A stretch of DNA of 64,000 nt from Flavisphingopyxis soli (GTDB lineage Bacteria; Pseudomonadota; Alphaproteobacteria; Sphingomonadales; Sphingomonadaceae): the NCBI RefSeq assembly GCF_007995095.1, contig NZ_VOPY01000002.1, forward strand, positions 124,001 through 188,000, read 5' to 3'. Made by a program: the position numbers and the translations under genes. Below the pieces are notes generated by a model that was given only the letters and a program-made list of their open reading frames with translations, did not search any database and had not been told where the DNA came from. Of the stretch, positions 1 through 9,341 are shown piece after piece (position 1 is the first letter of the stretch; each line of letters starts with the position of its first letter).

Positions 1-1342
1 CGATCGTCGTGATCCGCTGTCCGGCCTGGCGCAGTTCGTGTTCGATGCGGCCATGCGCCTGCGCGATCGCGCCGCGCACGGCTTCGTTTTCGGTCGTGAT
101 CTGCAGGCGTTCCATCTTGTGATCGAGCGCGATCTCGAGCTTGCCGAACCCTTCGGGGGTAATCTGCAAGAGGATCGCGCCGTTCTTGATCGACATTGCC
201 GACATCGCGGCGCTGATCGCGCCACCGATGCGCTGTCCGAAATTGTGGTCGAACGGCACCGTTGCGGCGGTCGGAAGGTTTTGAGGTGTCGGGGTGCCGG
301 CCTGCGCGGGAGCGGTCTGCTGCGCGACGACCTGGGTGAAATTCTGAACCGGCTGGGCCGACGTGTCGGCAGCGAGCACTGGCGCGGGGGCCGCTGCGAC
401 AGGGGCGTTTGAATGCGCCGGGGCGGGCTTGTCGCCGATCGACCGCTGCAGTGCCGCCGCGAGGTTCGTTGCGGGTGCACGACTGGTCGCCGACGTCTCT
501 GAGTCGCCGATCTTGGCGGCGCTGGCCTTGGAGCCCTGCGCCTCACGCGTTGGTGTCGCGCCGGCCCGGCCAGCAATGCCGCCGGCCTGGATGAACTGTG
601 CGGCGCCGACTGCCGATGCGGCCGTCGGGAGGGTTTGAGTGACCGCGGTCCGCGCTGCCTGGTCGTTTTGCAATTGGGCCGACGTTGCCTGCTCGCTCCG
701 GGCCGCCGCCGACGATTGGATCGCCGACGGCGTAGGAGCGGGGGTAACAGGGGCGGCGGTGCTGGCCACAGTCGCGGGACCAGCGGGCGTAGCGGGAGTT
801 GAATTTGCCGACGCTGCAGCAGCGGTAGCGGCTTTTGCCACGTCCGAGGCGGGTGCGGGCAGGTCAATCGTTCCGCGCGCGACGACGCCGGGCGCGGTGC
901 GAGCTGCGCCATGCGATCCGCTTTGCAGGCTATCGCCTGCGGCGCCGGTGGTCTGCGTAAGCGCAGCGCCGGTGGCGGGGACTGCGGCAAGGACTTGCGG
1001 GGTGGCGACACCGGGAAGCACGATCATCGGCGCCATCACATTGGGATTGGCATCGGTATCGCGCTTGTCATCGGACTTGGCCGCATCGGCCTTGTCCGCT
1101 GCGCCGGTTTCGACCGCGAGCGGATTGGTGTCTTCGCCGACCGGCGAAGCGACCGCAAATTTCGCGTGTCCCGGAAGCGACGAAGCGGTCGTGGGCGCCA
1201 GGTGCGGCGCCGTCTTGGCCTCGAGCTGGCGGCGGAAAGGAAGGGTGTTACCGGTCATCGTTTCCGACCTTGCAGAAAGCGTGCCAGTTGGGTTGGCGTT
1301 AGCCGTGCCGCCTTTACCGAAGCTGGTTGAAAGGTTCATCAT
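1..1342 (-). CDS. fliK: Flagellar hook-length control protein FliK (3' end beyond window)
   Basis: FliK is the secreted ruler that measures the hook and switches the flagellar export gate from rod/hook to filament substrates. The minus-strand frame opens at ATG 1342, overlapping the fliJ stop as ATGA, and stays open to the left edge (about 447 codons). The N-terminal and central parts are rich in Ala, Thr and Pro, as usual for FliK. Near the edge the frame encodes the conserved C-terminal domain, including the stretch ITPEGFGKLEIAL, which matches the family signature around L-x-P-x-x-L-G. The extreme C-terminus and stop lie outside the window. It is the last visible gene of the flbD-fliE-fliF-fliG-fliH-fliI-fliJ-fliK operon. 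Confidence 0.85.
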   Translation of the reverse strand, partial: MMNLSTSFGKGGTANANPTGTLSARSETMTGNTLPFRRQLEAKTAPHLAPTTASSLPGHAKFAVASPVGEDTNPLAVETGAADKADAAKSDDKRDTDANPNVMAPMIVLPGVATPQVLAAVPATGAALTQTTGAAGDSLQSGSHGAARTAPGVVARGTIDLPAPASDVAKAATAAAASANSTPATPAGPATVASTAAPVTPAPTPSAIQSSAAARSEQATSAQLQNDQAARTAVTQTLPTAASAVGAAQFIQAGGIAGRAGATPTREAQGSKASAAKIGDSETSATSRAPATNLAAALQRSIGDKPAPAHSNAPVAAAPAPVLAADTSAQPVQNFTQVVAQQTAPAQAGTPTPQNLPTAATVPFDHNFGQRIGGAISAAMSAMSIKNGAILLQITPEGFGKLEIALDHKMERLQITTENEAVRGAIAQAHGRIEHELRQAGQRITTI

Positions 1343-1770
1343 GGGCGCGATTCCATCGATCTGCGCGGCATTGCGCGCGGTTGGTTGGCGATCTTGCGAT
1401 CGATCTCGAGTTCGACATTGGCGGCGGCGCGACCGGCAAGCCGGTCGGCAATCTCGCGTTTCTGGAAGGCGGCAACGCGTTGCCGCTCCATTTCGGCAGT
1501 TCTTTGCCGTGCCTCGTCGATCGTCTGCGCCATGCCGTCATCTGCGTGGCGCAGGCGATCGACCAGCTCGAGCTGGGCGTGGAGCGCGCGGCCTTCGCGA
1601 CACGCATTGCCCGCTTCGTGCATGTGGGCGGCGATCGATTTCAATTGCCGGCGGCGCTGATGGAGCGTGTCTTCGGCACCACGGGCGAGCGCGCTGTCGC
1701 CCGTCGCGATGCGCAGCTGGGTGTCGCGCATACCGAGGATGCGACGACGACTGGCGAGCAGCTTCTTCAT
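1339..1770 (-). CDS. fliJ: Flagellar export chaperone FliJ-like protein
   Basis: This 143-residue protein is charged, almost entirely helical and rich in Arg, Glu and Gln, as expected for the coiled-coil FliJ stalk that links the FliI ATPase ring to the FlhA export gate. Sequence identity within the FliJ family is low, so the call rests mainly on size, predicted coiled coil and position between fliI and fliK. It overlaps both neighbours by 4 bp (start with the fliI stop, stop with the fliK start), which implies translational coupling. Confidence 0.7.
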   Translation of the reverse strand: MKKLLASRRRILGMRDTQLRIATGDSALARGAEDTLHQRRRQLKSIAAHMHEAGNACREGRALHAQLELVDRLRHADDGMAQTIDEARQRTAEMERQRVAAFQKREIADRLAGRAAANVELEIDRKIANQPRAMPRRSMESRP

Positions 1771-3098
1771 GTGGTGAAGCCCATTTCGAGCGTCGCGACG
1801 CTGTCATCGAGCGACACCGATGTGTCGGCATCCTGACGGATATAGTCGAGCAGCTCTTCGCGCCGTTCGACGGCTTCGTCGATGATCGGGTCGCTGCCCT
1901 CGCGATAGGCCCCCATCAAGAGGAGGTCGCGGTTTTCCTCATAGGCCGACCAGAGTCGGCGGAAATTGGCCTGGGCCGCGCGATGTGCGTCGGGAATGAT
2001 GTCGGTCGCCACGCGGCTGAGCGATTTGCCGACGTCGATCGCTGGAAACACGCCCTGTTCGGACAGCAGGCGCGACAGGATGATATGGCCATCGACGATC
2101 GCGCGTGCGGTATCGACGACGGGATCCTCCATGTCGCCGCCATCGGCGAGCACGGTATAGATGGCGGTTATCGATCCGCCGCTGGCGCGGTCGTTGCCGG
2201 CGCGTTCGATCAGGCGCGGAATCAGCGCGAGCGATGACGGCGGATAGCCCTTCATCGTCGGCGGCTCGCCGAGCGACAGGCCGATTTCGCGCTGCGCGTG
2301 GGCGATGCGGGTCAGGCTGTCGATGATCAACAGGACGCGCTTACCCAGGCTGCGGAAATATTCGGCGATGGCGGTCGCGCGCGCGGCGGCGCGGAGCCGC
2401 AGGACGGGGGAATAGTCGGCCGGGACCGCGACGGTCACGGTGCGACCCTTCATCGGGCCGGCAAGCTTGGTTTCGACGAAATCGCTGACCTCGCGGCCGC
2501 GTTCGCCGATCAGGCCGATGACCGCGATGTCGACATCGGCATTGGCGATGATCTGTCCGATGAGGACCGACTTGCCGACGCCCGAACCTGCCGCGATCGC
2601 GATTCGCTGGCCGTATCCAGCGGTCAGCAGGCCGTTGATCGCGCGCACGCCGAGGTCGATCGGCTGGGTCACGCGGCCACGGTTGAGCACGTTCGAACGC
2701 TTGCCCGCCAGCGGCCAGTAAGCGTCGGAGATAATCGGGCCGCCGCCGTCGAGCGGTTCGCCCATCGGGCCGATGACGCGGCCGAGCAGGCCGTCGCCGA
2801 CCTGCGCCTGGCTCGATTGCATATCGGGTTCGACGCGCGCGCCGTTGCGCACCGCGCCATCGCTGTCGAGCGGGATCATCAGTGCGCGCGAACCGCGGAA
2901 ACCGGCGATCTCGGCCTTCATCGAGCGGCCGTCGGCAGTGCGGATCGTACCGCCAAAGCCGATCGGATAGTCGAAGCCGGTGACTTCCATCATGCCGGCA
3001 TCGTGCGCGACGAGCCGACCGATCCGGCGCGGGCCGCAGCCGATCGCGCCGATCCTCTCGGCGAGCCCGGCAACAGCGCGTTCCTGGGCGGCGATCAT
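1767..3098 (-). CDS. fliI: Flagellum-specific ATP synthase FliI
   Basis: FliI is the cytoplasmic hexameric ATPase of the flagellar type III export apparatus and works with FliH and FliJ. The 443-residue product carries Walker A AAGSGVGKS at about residues 169-177 and Walker B VLLIIDSLTR at 255-264, with the F1-beta-like core and the FliI/SctN signature GSITAIYTVLADGGDMEDP split around residue 340. I chose ATG 3098 because it overlaps the fliH stop (ATGA) and starts the conserved sequence; a longer in-frame extension upstream is only the shadow of fliH. Length is normal for the family (about 440). Confidence 0.97.
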   Translation of the reverse strand: MIAAQERAVAGLAERIGAIGCGPRRIGRLVAHDAGMMEVTGFDYPIGFGGTIRTADGRSMKAEIAGFRGSRALMIPLDSDGAVRNGARVEPDMQSSQAQVGDGLLGRVIGPMGEPLDGGGPIISDAYWPLAGKRSNVLNRGRVTQPIDLGVRAINGLLTAGYGQRIAIAAGSGVGKSVLIGQIIANADVDIAVIGLIGERGREVSDFVETKLAGPMKGRTVTVAVPADYSPVLRLRAAARATAIAEYFRSLGKRVLLIIDSLTRIAHAQREIGLSLGEPPTMKGYPPSSLALIPRLIERAGNDRASGGSITAIYTVLADGGDMEDPVVDTARAIVDGHIILSRLLSEQGVFPAIDVGKSLSRVATDIIPDAHRAAQANFRRLWSAYEENRDLLLMGAYREGSDPIIDEAVERREELLDYIRQDADTSVSLDDSVATLEMGFTT

Positions 3099-3724
3099 CG
3101 TGCCGCCTTGATCGCTTCGATCATCGATTCCAGTTCGTTGAGGACGGGGTCGGTGCCCTGTTCGATCCAGCCGTCGGCATGTGCCAGCGACAGCGTGCCG
3201 CGTGTCAGCGTGAGATCGTCTTCGAGCGTGAGGCCATAAGTGGCGTCGCCGAGCAGCATCCGGTCCTGCGGATGGATATGGAGGACCGCGTTCGAACAGT
3301 CCTTTTCGGCAAGCGCCGCGAGCGATGCACAATGCTGTTTCAGCGTATCGGCATCGGGGGCGGCGAAACCCGCGGTGTTCTGCAGCAGCGTGCGGATCGT
3401 GCGGAGCAGCGTCTCGCACAGGGCATCGCTGGGCTGGGGCTTGAGCGTTTCGACCGATTCCGCAAGGCGGTCCGAGGCCGCGATCAACTCGGCATTCAGT
3501 TCGGCCATTGCGACCTGGCCGTCTTCATATCCCTTGCGATAGGTGTCGTCGAGCTGCTGGCGGAACAGCGTTGCCGCATCCTCGTCGCGATCGATCGACC
3601 GGTCGCCCTGGTCGTCGCGACCGCCCGACGTGCTGAATGGGCTGGGCGTCGCTTGCCAGACGGGACGGAAAATCGCGGCGGCATTGCCCATCTTGTGGGC
3701 AGCAAAGGATTCAGACGTAATCAT
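3095..3724 (-). CDS. fliH: Flagellar assembly protein FliH
   Basis: FliH is the negative regulator and peripheral stalk of the FliI ATPase. The 209-residue product has a Glu/Asp-rich central helix containing RKGYEDGQVAM near residue 65, the typical FliH glycine-repeat type helix, and a C-terminal FliH/V-ATPase E-subunit-like domain. I favour ATG 3724, preceded by a G-rich ribosome-binding stretch inside fliG, over the in-frame ATG 33 bp further upstream or MGN further downstream; this start overlaps fliG by 14 bp. Family divergence is high, but the position between fliG and fliI is decisive. Confidence 0.85.
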   Translation of the reverse strand: MITSESFAAHKMGNAAAIFRPVWQATPSPFSTSGGRDDQGDRSIDRDEDAATLFRQQLDDTYRKGYEDGQVAMAELNAELIAASDRLAESVETLKPQPSDALCETLLRTIRTLLQNTAGFAAPDADTLKQHCASLAALAEKDCSNAVLHIHPQDRMLLGDATYGLTLEDDLTLTRGTLSLAHADGWIEQGTDPVLNELESMIEAIKAAR

Positions 3725-4781
3725 CGCTCTGGCCCCCGATCGTGATATCGCCGGCATCGGCCAGCTTGCGGGCCTGGGCGACGACCGCCTTCTGCGCTTC
3801 GACCACTTCGCTCATCGGCATCGGTCCGCGTTCGCCCATCTCGTCTTCGAGCGTCTGCGCCGCGCGGGTCGACATGGCGCCCAGGATTTTCGCCTTGAGC
3901 TTCGCGTCGGCACCCTTGAGGGCGGGAATGAGCAGTTCGTTGTCGACGCTGCGCATGACGGTGCCGAGATCCTTGGCGTCGATCGTGATGAGGTCGGCAA
4001 AGGTGAACATCTGGTCCTGAATCTCGCCCGCCAGCGTCTTGTCGCGCTTGGCCAGCGCCTTGATCATGCGGTTGCTGTTGCGCTTGCCGACCAGGTTCAT
4101 GATCGCCGCGACATCGGATGCGGTTCCGCCGCCGGTATCGACCGGGGCCGATCCCTTGGGGGAATGATGCGCCGACAGCAATTGTTCGATCGTTTCGATC
4201 GCATCGGGGCTGACCTGGCCGAGCGTGGCGAGGCGGTAGATGATGTCTTCCTGGTTCTCCGCCGGCAGCAGCTTGAGCACCGCGGCAGCATTGTCGGGCG
4301 ACAGGAAGGACAATACCAACGCCACGATCTGAGGATGTTCCTCCTCGATCATCGCGACAATTTCCTTTGGTGCCATCCACTTGAGGGCATCGAGGCTTGG
4401 CGCGGCTTTCTTGGGAGCCGTGCGGCTGATCATCGCCTCGGCGCGCTGTTCACCCAGTGCGGTGGTCAGCATCGCCTGGATCTGGACATCGGCGCGATAG
4501 CCGACCGTCGTCCGGTGGCGGGCGCGATCGACGAACCGGTCGAGTACGCGATTGATCTCGTCGGCGCCGACATTGGCGACCGAATACATCACGCTGCTCA
4601 GCTGCTGGACTTCGTCGGGCTCGAGGCGCGACAGGATGCCGGCGGCTTCCTCTTCGGAGAAGAGCAGGAGAAGGATCGCCGCGGCCTGCTGGTCGTCAAT
4701 GACCGGCGGGGCAGGGGTCTCGACGACCGGCGTTGTGACCGCTTCGACGGCGGTGTCTTCTTGTTCCAGGACCTCAGCCAT
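3711..4781 (-). CDS. fliG: Flagellar motor switch protein FliG
   Basis: FliG is the rotor ring protein that couples to the MotA stator and sets torque and direction. The 356-residue product shows the FliG N domain (binding FliF), the EHPQ motif at residues 148-151 that forms the middle-domain FliM-binding patch, and the charged C-terminal torque helix region around KALAKRDKTLAGEIQDQMF and DLGTVMRSVD. It begins 8 bp inside the end of fliF. An N-terminal extension of about 28 residues rich in Val, Thr and Pro precedes the conserved part. Confidence 0.97.
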   Translation of the reverse strand: MAEVLEQEDTAVEAVTTPVVETPAPPVIDDQQAAAILLLLFSEEEAAGILSRLEPDEVQQLSSVMYSVANVGADEINRVLDRFVDRARHRTTVGYRADVQIQAMLTTALGEQRAEAMISRTAPKKAAPSLDALKWMAPKEIVAMIEEEHPQIVALVLSFLSPDNAAAVLKLLPAENQEDIIYRLATLGQVSPDAIETIEQLLSAHHSPKGSAPVDTGGGTASDVAAIMNLVGKRNSNRMIKALAKRDKTLAGEIQDQMFTFADLITIDAKDLGTVMRSVDNELLIPALKGADAKLKAKILGAMSTRAAQTLEDEMGERGPMPMSEVVEAQKAVVAQARKLADAGDITIGGQSDDYV

Positions 4782-6471
4782 TGACGGCCTCCTTAGGGCT
4801 CTTCGCCGATTGCAGGAGATCGCGAACGACCAGCGTCGCGTGCTCCGGATTCTGTTTTACGAAATTCTGGATCAGCAGCGCGCGTTCCTGATAGCTGTGC
4901 GCGGCGGTGATCATGTCGAGCGTTACGGGCAGGCTGTTCGCTTCGGGCGCGCGCTGGCTCCCATAGGACGGCGTGCCAGAGCTCCCGGTGATCGCCTTCA
5001 TTTCCTTGCGCCGCTTGAGCAGCGGACGACCGATGAAGAAGATGATCGCCAGCGCGACGAGCGTCGCCGACAGGTTGCGGATCAGCATCGCGAGCCAGCT
5101 TGCTTCGTACCAGGCTTCCGAGGTTTCGACGATCGGCTGGAACGAGCGCGATGATACTGCGACCTGGTCGCCGCGCGCCTCGTTGAAGCCGATGGCGCCT
5201 TTGACGAGCTTTTCGATCGAAGCGATTTCGGCGGCGCTGCGCGGTTTCCCGCCGGGCGCATTGGCAACTGCCACGGCGACCGAGAGGCGGCTGACGTCGC
5301 CGGTTGCTTCACGGACGACCGATACCGAACGGCCGAGCTCGAAGCTGCGGTTGACCTGTTCCTGCCGGGTTTTCATGTCGGTGGCCGAGGTCGCTGGATC
5401 GCCCATCTGGTCCTGGACCGTCGCATTGGCGGGGGGCTGGTCGGATACCGCGCCGGGAATTCCGCCGACCGAACCGCCAGCGCCGTCGCCTTCGGACGTC
5501 CAGCTGCGCTGTTCGCTGCGGATCATGGCTTCGTCCTTGGGGTAGGTTTCGCTGGTCGCCTGGCGCTGCGAGAAATCCAGGTCGGCCGAGACTTCGGCGG
5601 CAAAATTGTTAGCGCCAAGGATCGGGGTCAGAAGCGCAGTCAGCGAACGCCGATAACGGTCCTCGATCTGTTCGCGGACAAGCAGCTGCTGGCCGGCTTC
5701 GCCCATCGGACCTGCGCCAGCGCTTTGCGACAGCAAGTGACCGTTCTGGTCGACCACCGAAACGCGCTCGGCGTTGAGACCCGAAACCGAGCTGGCGACG
5801 AGGTGAGTGATGGCCTGGACCTGCTCGCTGCCCAGGGTGGAGCCCGAGCCGAGGTTCAGGATAACCGAGGCGGCGGGCTCGTTACGTTCGCGGATGAACA
5901 CGCTGGGCGGATCGACGGCAAGGTGGACGCGCGCCGAAATGACGCTGTCGAGCGCCTCGATCGAGCGTGCCAGGTCGGCTTCGCGGGCCCCGCGGAGTTT
6001 TTCGGTCTCGACCGCACGGCTGGCACCCATCGGCATGTTGGAAATCATGCTGTCGCCGTCGGGGGCGCTTTTGGGCAGGCCTTCGGCGGCGAGCATCATC
6101 TTGGCGGCGTGGTAATCGTCTTCGTTGACGGTAAGGGCGCCGGTTACATCGTCGATCTGGTAGGCGATGTTCGAGGTGCCGAGCGCGGAGGCGACGGCGG
6201 CCTTGTCATTTTCAGGCAGGCCGCGGAACAGGTCGCGCTGTGGCGGCGACTGCAACGCCATCCAGGCGAGCGCAGCCATGGCGACTACGGCAATGAAGCC
6301 AAGCAGCGGAAGCGACTTGGCAACCGCGGGCTGGGCGATGAATTCGCGCGCGCGATCGATCAGGCCGGCTGCCATATTGGCACCGCCACCGATCGGTTTC
6401 AGCCGTTGCGGGGTGAGGTTGGTCGCCGTGTTGCCGGCATCACCCGGCTGGGAAATGGTCATCTGGTTCAT
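4774..6471 (-). CDS. fliF: Flagellar MS-ring protein FliF
   Basis: FliF builds the inner-membrane MS ring on which rotor and export gate assemble. The 565-residue protein has two transmembrane segments, one near residues 55-75 (LLGFIAVVAMAALAWMAL) and one near residues 455-475 (LSATLVALAIIFFIGRPLL), flanking the periplasmic YscJ/FliF ring-building domains. The cytoplasmic C-terminal tail that binds FliG follows. It starts 1 bp after the fliE stop and overlaps fliG by 8 bp. Length is typical. Confidence 0.97.
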   Translation of the reverse strand: MNQMTISQPGDAGNTATNLTPQRLKPIGGGANMAAGLIDRAREFIAQPAVAKSLPLLGFIAVVAMAALAWMALQSPPQRDLFRGLPENDKAAVASALGTSNIAYQIDDVTGALTVNEDDYHAAKMMLAAEGLPKSAPDGDSMISNMPMGASRAVETEKLRGAREADLARSIEALDSVISARVHLAVDPPSVFIRERNEPAASVILNLGSGSTLGSEQVQAITHLVASSVSGLNAERVSVVDQNGHLLSQSAGAGPMGEAGQQLLVREQIEDRYRRSLTALLTPILGANNFAAEVSADLDFSQRQATSETYPKDEAMIRSEQRSWTSEGDGAGGSVGGIPGAVSDQPPANATVQDQMGDPATSATDMKTRQEQVNRSFELGRSVSVVREATGDVSRLSVAVAVANAPGGKPRSAAEIASIEKLVKGAIGFNEARGDQVAVSSRSFQPIVETSEAWYEASWLAMLIRNLSATLVALAIIFFIGRPLLKRRKEMKAITGSSGTPSYGSQRAPEANSLPVTLDMITAAHSYQERALLIQNFVKQNPEHATLVVRDLLQSAKSPKEAVNG

Positions 6472-6472
6472 A

Positions 6473-6823
6473 TTACACCGGCATGTTCATGATGTTCTCG
6501 TAAGCCGAGAGCAGCTTGTTGCGGACTTGCAACGTGGCCTCAAATCCAACCGAAGCCCTTTGTTTGGCGAGCATGACCGCGGCGATGTCGGTGGTTTCAC
6601 CGGCGTCGTAGGCCGAGGCCGCATTTGCCGCCACGGTCTGGCTTTCGTTCACCTGCTGGAGAGCGTCGCGCATCGTCGTCGCGAACGGCATCTCGGTGCT
6701 GGCGGTATCGCCGCCGATCGGGGCGCTGCCGCCCTTCGGAGCGTCGACGACGTTCTGGAAAACCTTGTTTTGCTGCAGGATCGCATTGCGCGCCGCGAGC
6801 AGACTGTTGGCCATCGGTTGCAT
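6473..6823 (-). CDS. fliE: Flagellar hook-basal body protein FliE
   Basis: FliE is the rod-base adaptor between the MS ring and the proximal rod. The 116-residue product contains the conserved C-terminal FliE signature, with ALQQVNESQ followed by AVMLAKQRASVGFEATLQVR and ending ENIMNMPV. A near-perfect Shine-Dalgarno AAGGAGG lies 8 bp before ATG 6823. It lies 14 bp downstream of the flbD-like regulator, so fliE through fliK are probably co-transcribed with it. Confidence 0.95.
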   Translation of the reverse strand: MQPMANSLLAARNAILQQNKVFQNVVDAPKGGSAPIGGDTASTEMPFATTMRDALQQVNESQTVAANAASAYDAGETTDIAAVMLAKQRASVGFEATLQVRNKLLSAYENIMNMPV

Positions 6824-6837
6824 GTTTCAGTCCTCCT

Positions 6838-8154
6838 TCAGGCCGCTTCGGCCAGGTCGCGCATGTCGGCGAGCCGGTAACGGAGCGTGCGTTCGGAAAT
6901 GCCGAGCAATTCGGCGGCCCGGCGGCGATTGCCGTCGGTTTCTTCGAGAGTGCTGTGGATCGCCTCGAACTCGGCCATCCGCGCGCGGGTCTGCAGGTCG
7001 CGACCCGACAGGACGCGGCTGGCGTTGCCGATCGGATCGGGACGCGGGGCAGCGACGGTCTTCGCGGCTGGTGCGATCGGCGCCGCAGCTGGTGCGACAG
7101 GCGCGCTGCGCAGATCGAAATCGGCAACGGTGATTGCTTCGCCATCATGCAGGACCAGCGCGCGCTGGAGCATGTTGCACAGCTCGCGGACATTGCCGGG
7201 AAAGTCGTGCGCCATGAGCGCCTGCAGCGCATCGGCTTCGATCCAGGCGAAAGTGTCCTGGTCGGCCTGCAAGGCAAGCAGCATCGTCGCAGCGATCGCG
7301 CAGACGTCCTGGCGACGTTCGTGCAGCGGCGCGATCTCGATCGGCATGACGTTGAGACGCCAGTAGAGGTCCTCGCGGAAACGTCCGGCAGCAACCTCGG
7401 CGGTGAAGTTGCGGTTGGCGGCGGCGACGATGCGAATGTCGACCTTGATCGCGTTGGTCTCGCCGACCGGAAGAACTTCGCCTTCCTGCAGCGCGCGCAG
7501 GAGCTTGGCCTGCAGCTCGAGCGGCAGCTCGGTGATCTCGTCGAGGAACAGCGTGCCGCCGTCGGCAGCGCGGAACAGGCCTTCGCTCTCGCCGCTGGCG
7601 CCGGTGAAGGCACCACGCTTGTGACCGAACAGCATGGCTTCGATCATCGTCGCGGGAAGCGCGGCGCAATTGACCGCAATGAACGGGCCTTCGGCACGTG
7701 AGCTCTGGTTGTGAACGAAGCGCGCCATGCCTTCCTTGCCAACGCCGGTATCGCCCTGGATCAGGACGGCGGCTTCGCTGGCGGCGATCTTGGCGGCATA
7801 CCGCATCAGTTTGGCGCTGGCGGGTTCGCCGATCGCGGGGCCGGCACCACGAACGGCTTCGCCGATCAACGCGTGGCCCAGTTTCATGTCGGCGGGGCCG
7901 AAGGCGATGTGGAGCGGCTGACCCTTGGTAGCCTGCGTCAGGCTCGGCGGTCCGTCGCGGAAATCGACGATGATGTCGCGGTGACAGGCCTGAGCCATTT
8001 CGCGTTCGGTAAGAATACGTACGGGGCGCGTCCGCGGCGAACCTTCGTCGCCGTCGAGCCGCGTGGTCTCGATCAAGATAGCATTGAGATACGCCGCCAG
8101 GGTCGGCAGCATGGCTGCGGCGTCGTCGCTGATTGCGCTCTTGGTGATCTTCAT
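6838..8154 (-). CDS. flbD: Sigma-54-dependent flagellar transcriptional activator, FlbD-like
   Basis: This 438-residue protein is an AAA+ sigma-54 enhancer-binding activator. Walker A GDTGVGKE lies at residues 134-141, the sigma-54-contacting loop GAFTGA at 181-186, Walker [11 protein letters not shown] at about 200-209, and a Fis-type helix-turn-helix ([20 protein letters not shown]) at the C-terminus. In Caulobacter the equivalent activator FlbD has an N-terminal receiver domain. Here the first 110 residues show no recognisable receiver fold or phosphoacceptor Asp pattern, so control is probably by protein partner (FliX-like) or by level. A perfect sigma-54 promoter precedes the gene, suggesting positive autoregulation. 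It heads the fliE-fliK operon. Confidence 0.85.
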   Translation of the reverse strand: MKITKSAISDDAAAMLPTLAAYLNAILIETTRLDGDEGSPRTRPVRILTEREMAQACHRDIIVDFRDGPPSLTQATKGQPLHIAFGPADMKLGHALIGEAVRGAGPAIGEPASAKLMRYAAKIAASEAAVLIQGDTGVGKEGMARFVHNQSSRAEGPFIAVNCAALPATMIEAMLFGHKRGAFTGASGESEGLFRAADGGTLFLDEITELPLELQAKLLRALQEGEVLPVGETNAIKVDIRIVAAANRNFTAEVAAGRFREDLYWRLNVMPIEIAPLHERRQDVCAIAATMLLALQADQDTFAWIEADALQALMAHDFPGNVRELCNMLQRALVLHDGEAITVADFDLRSAPVAPAAAPIAPAAKTVAAPRPDPIGNASRVLSGRDLQTRARMAEFEAIHSTLEETDGNRRRAAELLGISERTLRYRLADMRDLAEAA

Positions 8155-8210
8155 TCCCGTATCCCCCGATGACGTGGTGGTCGATCCACCGATGTCCTCA
8201 GCTACGAATA

Positions 8211-8226
8211 AGCAAGGACCGTGCCA
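8211..8226 (-). promoter_or_regulatory. Sigma-54 promoter of flbD-fliE...fliK operon
   Basis: Read on the minus strand the site is TGGCACGGTCCTTGCT, a complete match to the sigma-54 consensus TGGCACG-N4-TTGCW. Transcription would begin near position 8200, about 45 bp before the flbD-like ATG at 8154. Confidence 0.9.
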
Positions 8227-8278
8227 ATTTCTGGAGTGGCGCGTTTTGCGGGGTGCGGGTGTCGGTACATCGTCGGCT

Positions 8279-8332
8279 GGGGGAGAAGCGTCAACTTACC
8301 AACGGGGGAGCGTCAAGAAATTGGCGCTCCCC
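8279..8332. repeat. Direct repeat plus palindrome in flbD/flagellin intergenic region
   Basis: GGGGGAGAAGCGTCAA (8279-8294) and GGGGGAGCGTCAA (8304-8316) form a direct repeat. The second copy also forms the left arm of a perfect inverted repeat GGGGAGCG (8305-8312) / CGCTCCCC (8325-8332). The element lies between the divergent flbD operon promoter and the first flagellin promoter, where an activator or repressor site would be expected. The rest of the 312-bp gap 8155-8466 holds the sigma-54 site and a sigma-28-type promoter. Confidence 0.55.
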
Positions 8333-8381
8333 TATAAAGGAGCCATCGCGCCGCTCGCCGGGCCGAGATGGTTTTTTTGAT

Positions 8382-8408
8382 TTAACCAATCCGCCGACCT
8401 GCCGTCAC
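8382..8408 (+). promoter_or_regulatory. Sigma-28 (FliA)-type promoter of flagellin 1
   Basis: TTAAC, a 14-bp spacer and GCCGTCAC match the layout shared by five flagellar genes in this window (TTAAG-N14-GCCGTTAA) and resemble the FliA consensus TAAA-N15-GCCGATAA. The site ends 58 bp before the flagellin ATG. Confidence 0.7.
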
Positions 8409-8466
8409 TGTGGCTGTACCGGCGAACAAACAAGCCGGACTGGGATCACTGCTAAAGGAATTCAAC

Positions 8467-9297
8467 ATGACTGTTATCGGAACCAACATCTCCGCGATGC
8501 GCTCGTCGGCTGCTTCCAACCGCGCAGAAATGGGACTTTCAAAAGCTATCGAGCGCCTGTCGACGGGCCGCCGTATCAATTCTGCCAGCGACGACGCTGC
8601 GGGCCTTGCCATCTCGACCCGCATGACTTCGGAAGTCCGCGGCCTCAACATGGCCGTCCGCAATGCCAACGACGGCATCTCGCTCGCTCAGACCGCCGAG
8701 GGCGGCCTTAACGAGATCACCAACATGCTCCAGCGTCTGCGTGAACTGTCGGTCCAGTCGGCCAACGGCACGCTCTCGTCTGGCGATCGCACCAACCTTC
8801 AGGCCGAAGTCACGCAGCTGATCGGACAGATCGGCGATATTTCGGGCCGGACCGATTTCAACGGCGTCAAGCTGCTCGACGGCAGCAACGCCTCGATCTC
8901 GATCCAGACCGGTTCACAGGCCGGTGACCAGGTTACGATCACGCTTGCTAACGTTCAGGCCAGTGCACTGACCGACGGTACGACTGCAGTGTCGGCGATC
9001 GACATCAGCACCAAGGCAGGCGCCGATCTCGCTTTGTCTTCGCTCGACTCTGCGCTCAACACGGTGACCACGGCCCAGGCCAACCTCGGTGCATCGCAGA
9101 ACCGTCTGCAGGCGTCGATCAGCAGCCTTACTGATCGCGTGACCAACCTGTCTGAATCACGTTCACGTATCCAGGACGCCGATTTCTCGGCGGAATCGAG
9201 CCAGCTGGCGAAGTTCCAGATCCTCAACCAGGCATCGACCGCGATGCTAGCCCAGGCCAATCAGAGCCAGCAGGGCGTTCTCAGCCTGCTGCGCTGA
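8467..9297 (+). CDS. fliC1: Flagellin (copy 1 of 3)
   Basis: This 276-residue flagellin forms the filament. It has the conserved N-terminal D0/D1 region (starting [11 protein letters not shown], with [14 protein letters not shown]) and the C-terminal D1/D0 region ending [11 protein letters not shown]. The variable centre is short (no D2/D3), as in many alphaproteobacteria. I chose ATG 8467, preceded by AAAGGAA, because all three copies start with MTVIGTN. It differs from copies 2 and 3 at scattered positions (for example [15 protein letters not shown]) but shares its central segment almost exactly with copy 3. A strong terminator follows. Confidence 0.97.
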   Translation: MTVIGTNISAMRSSAASNRAEMGLSKAIERLSTGRRINSASDDAAGLAISTRMTSEVRGLNMAVRNANDGISLAQTAEGGLNEITNMLQRLRELSVQSANGTLSSGDRTNLQAEVTQLIGQIGDISGRTDFNGVKLLDGSNASISIQTGSQAGDQVTITLANVQASALTDGTTAVSAIDISTKAGADLALSSLDSALNTVTTAQANLGASQNRLQASISSLTDRVTNLSESRSRIQDADFSAESSQLAKFQILNQASTAMLAQANQSQQGVLSLLR

Positions 9298-9341
9298 TCC
9301 CCGGACCAGGACGGACCAGCTTCGTTCTCCCGGGTATGACT

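Noticed and set aside
639-2237. Long plus-strand open frame of 532 codons antisense to fliK, fliJ and fliI
   Set aside because: It is a GC-rich shadow frame; the minus strand encodes FliK, FliJ and FliI with conserved motifs and coupled starts.
3543-4784. Plus-strand open frame of 413 codons antisense to fliG and fliH
   Set aside because: No recognisable protein features; it mirrors the codon pattern of FliG on the other strand.
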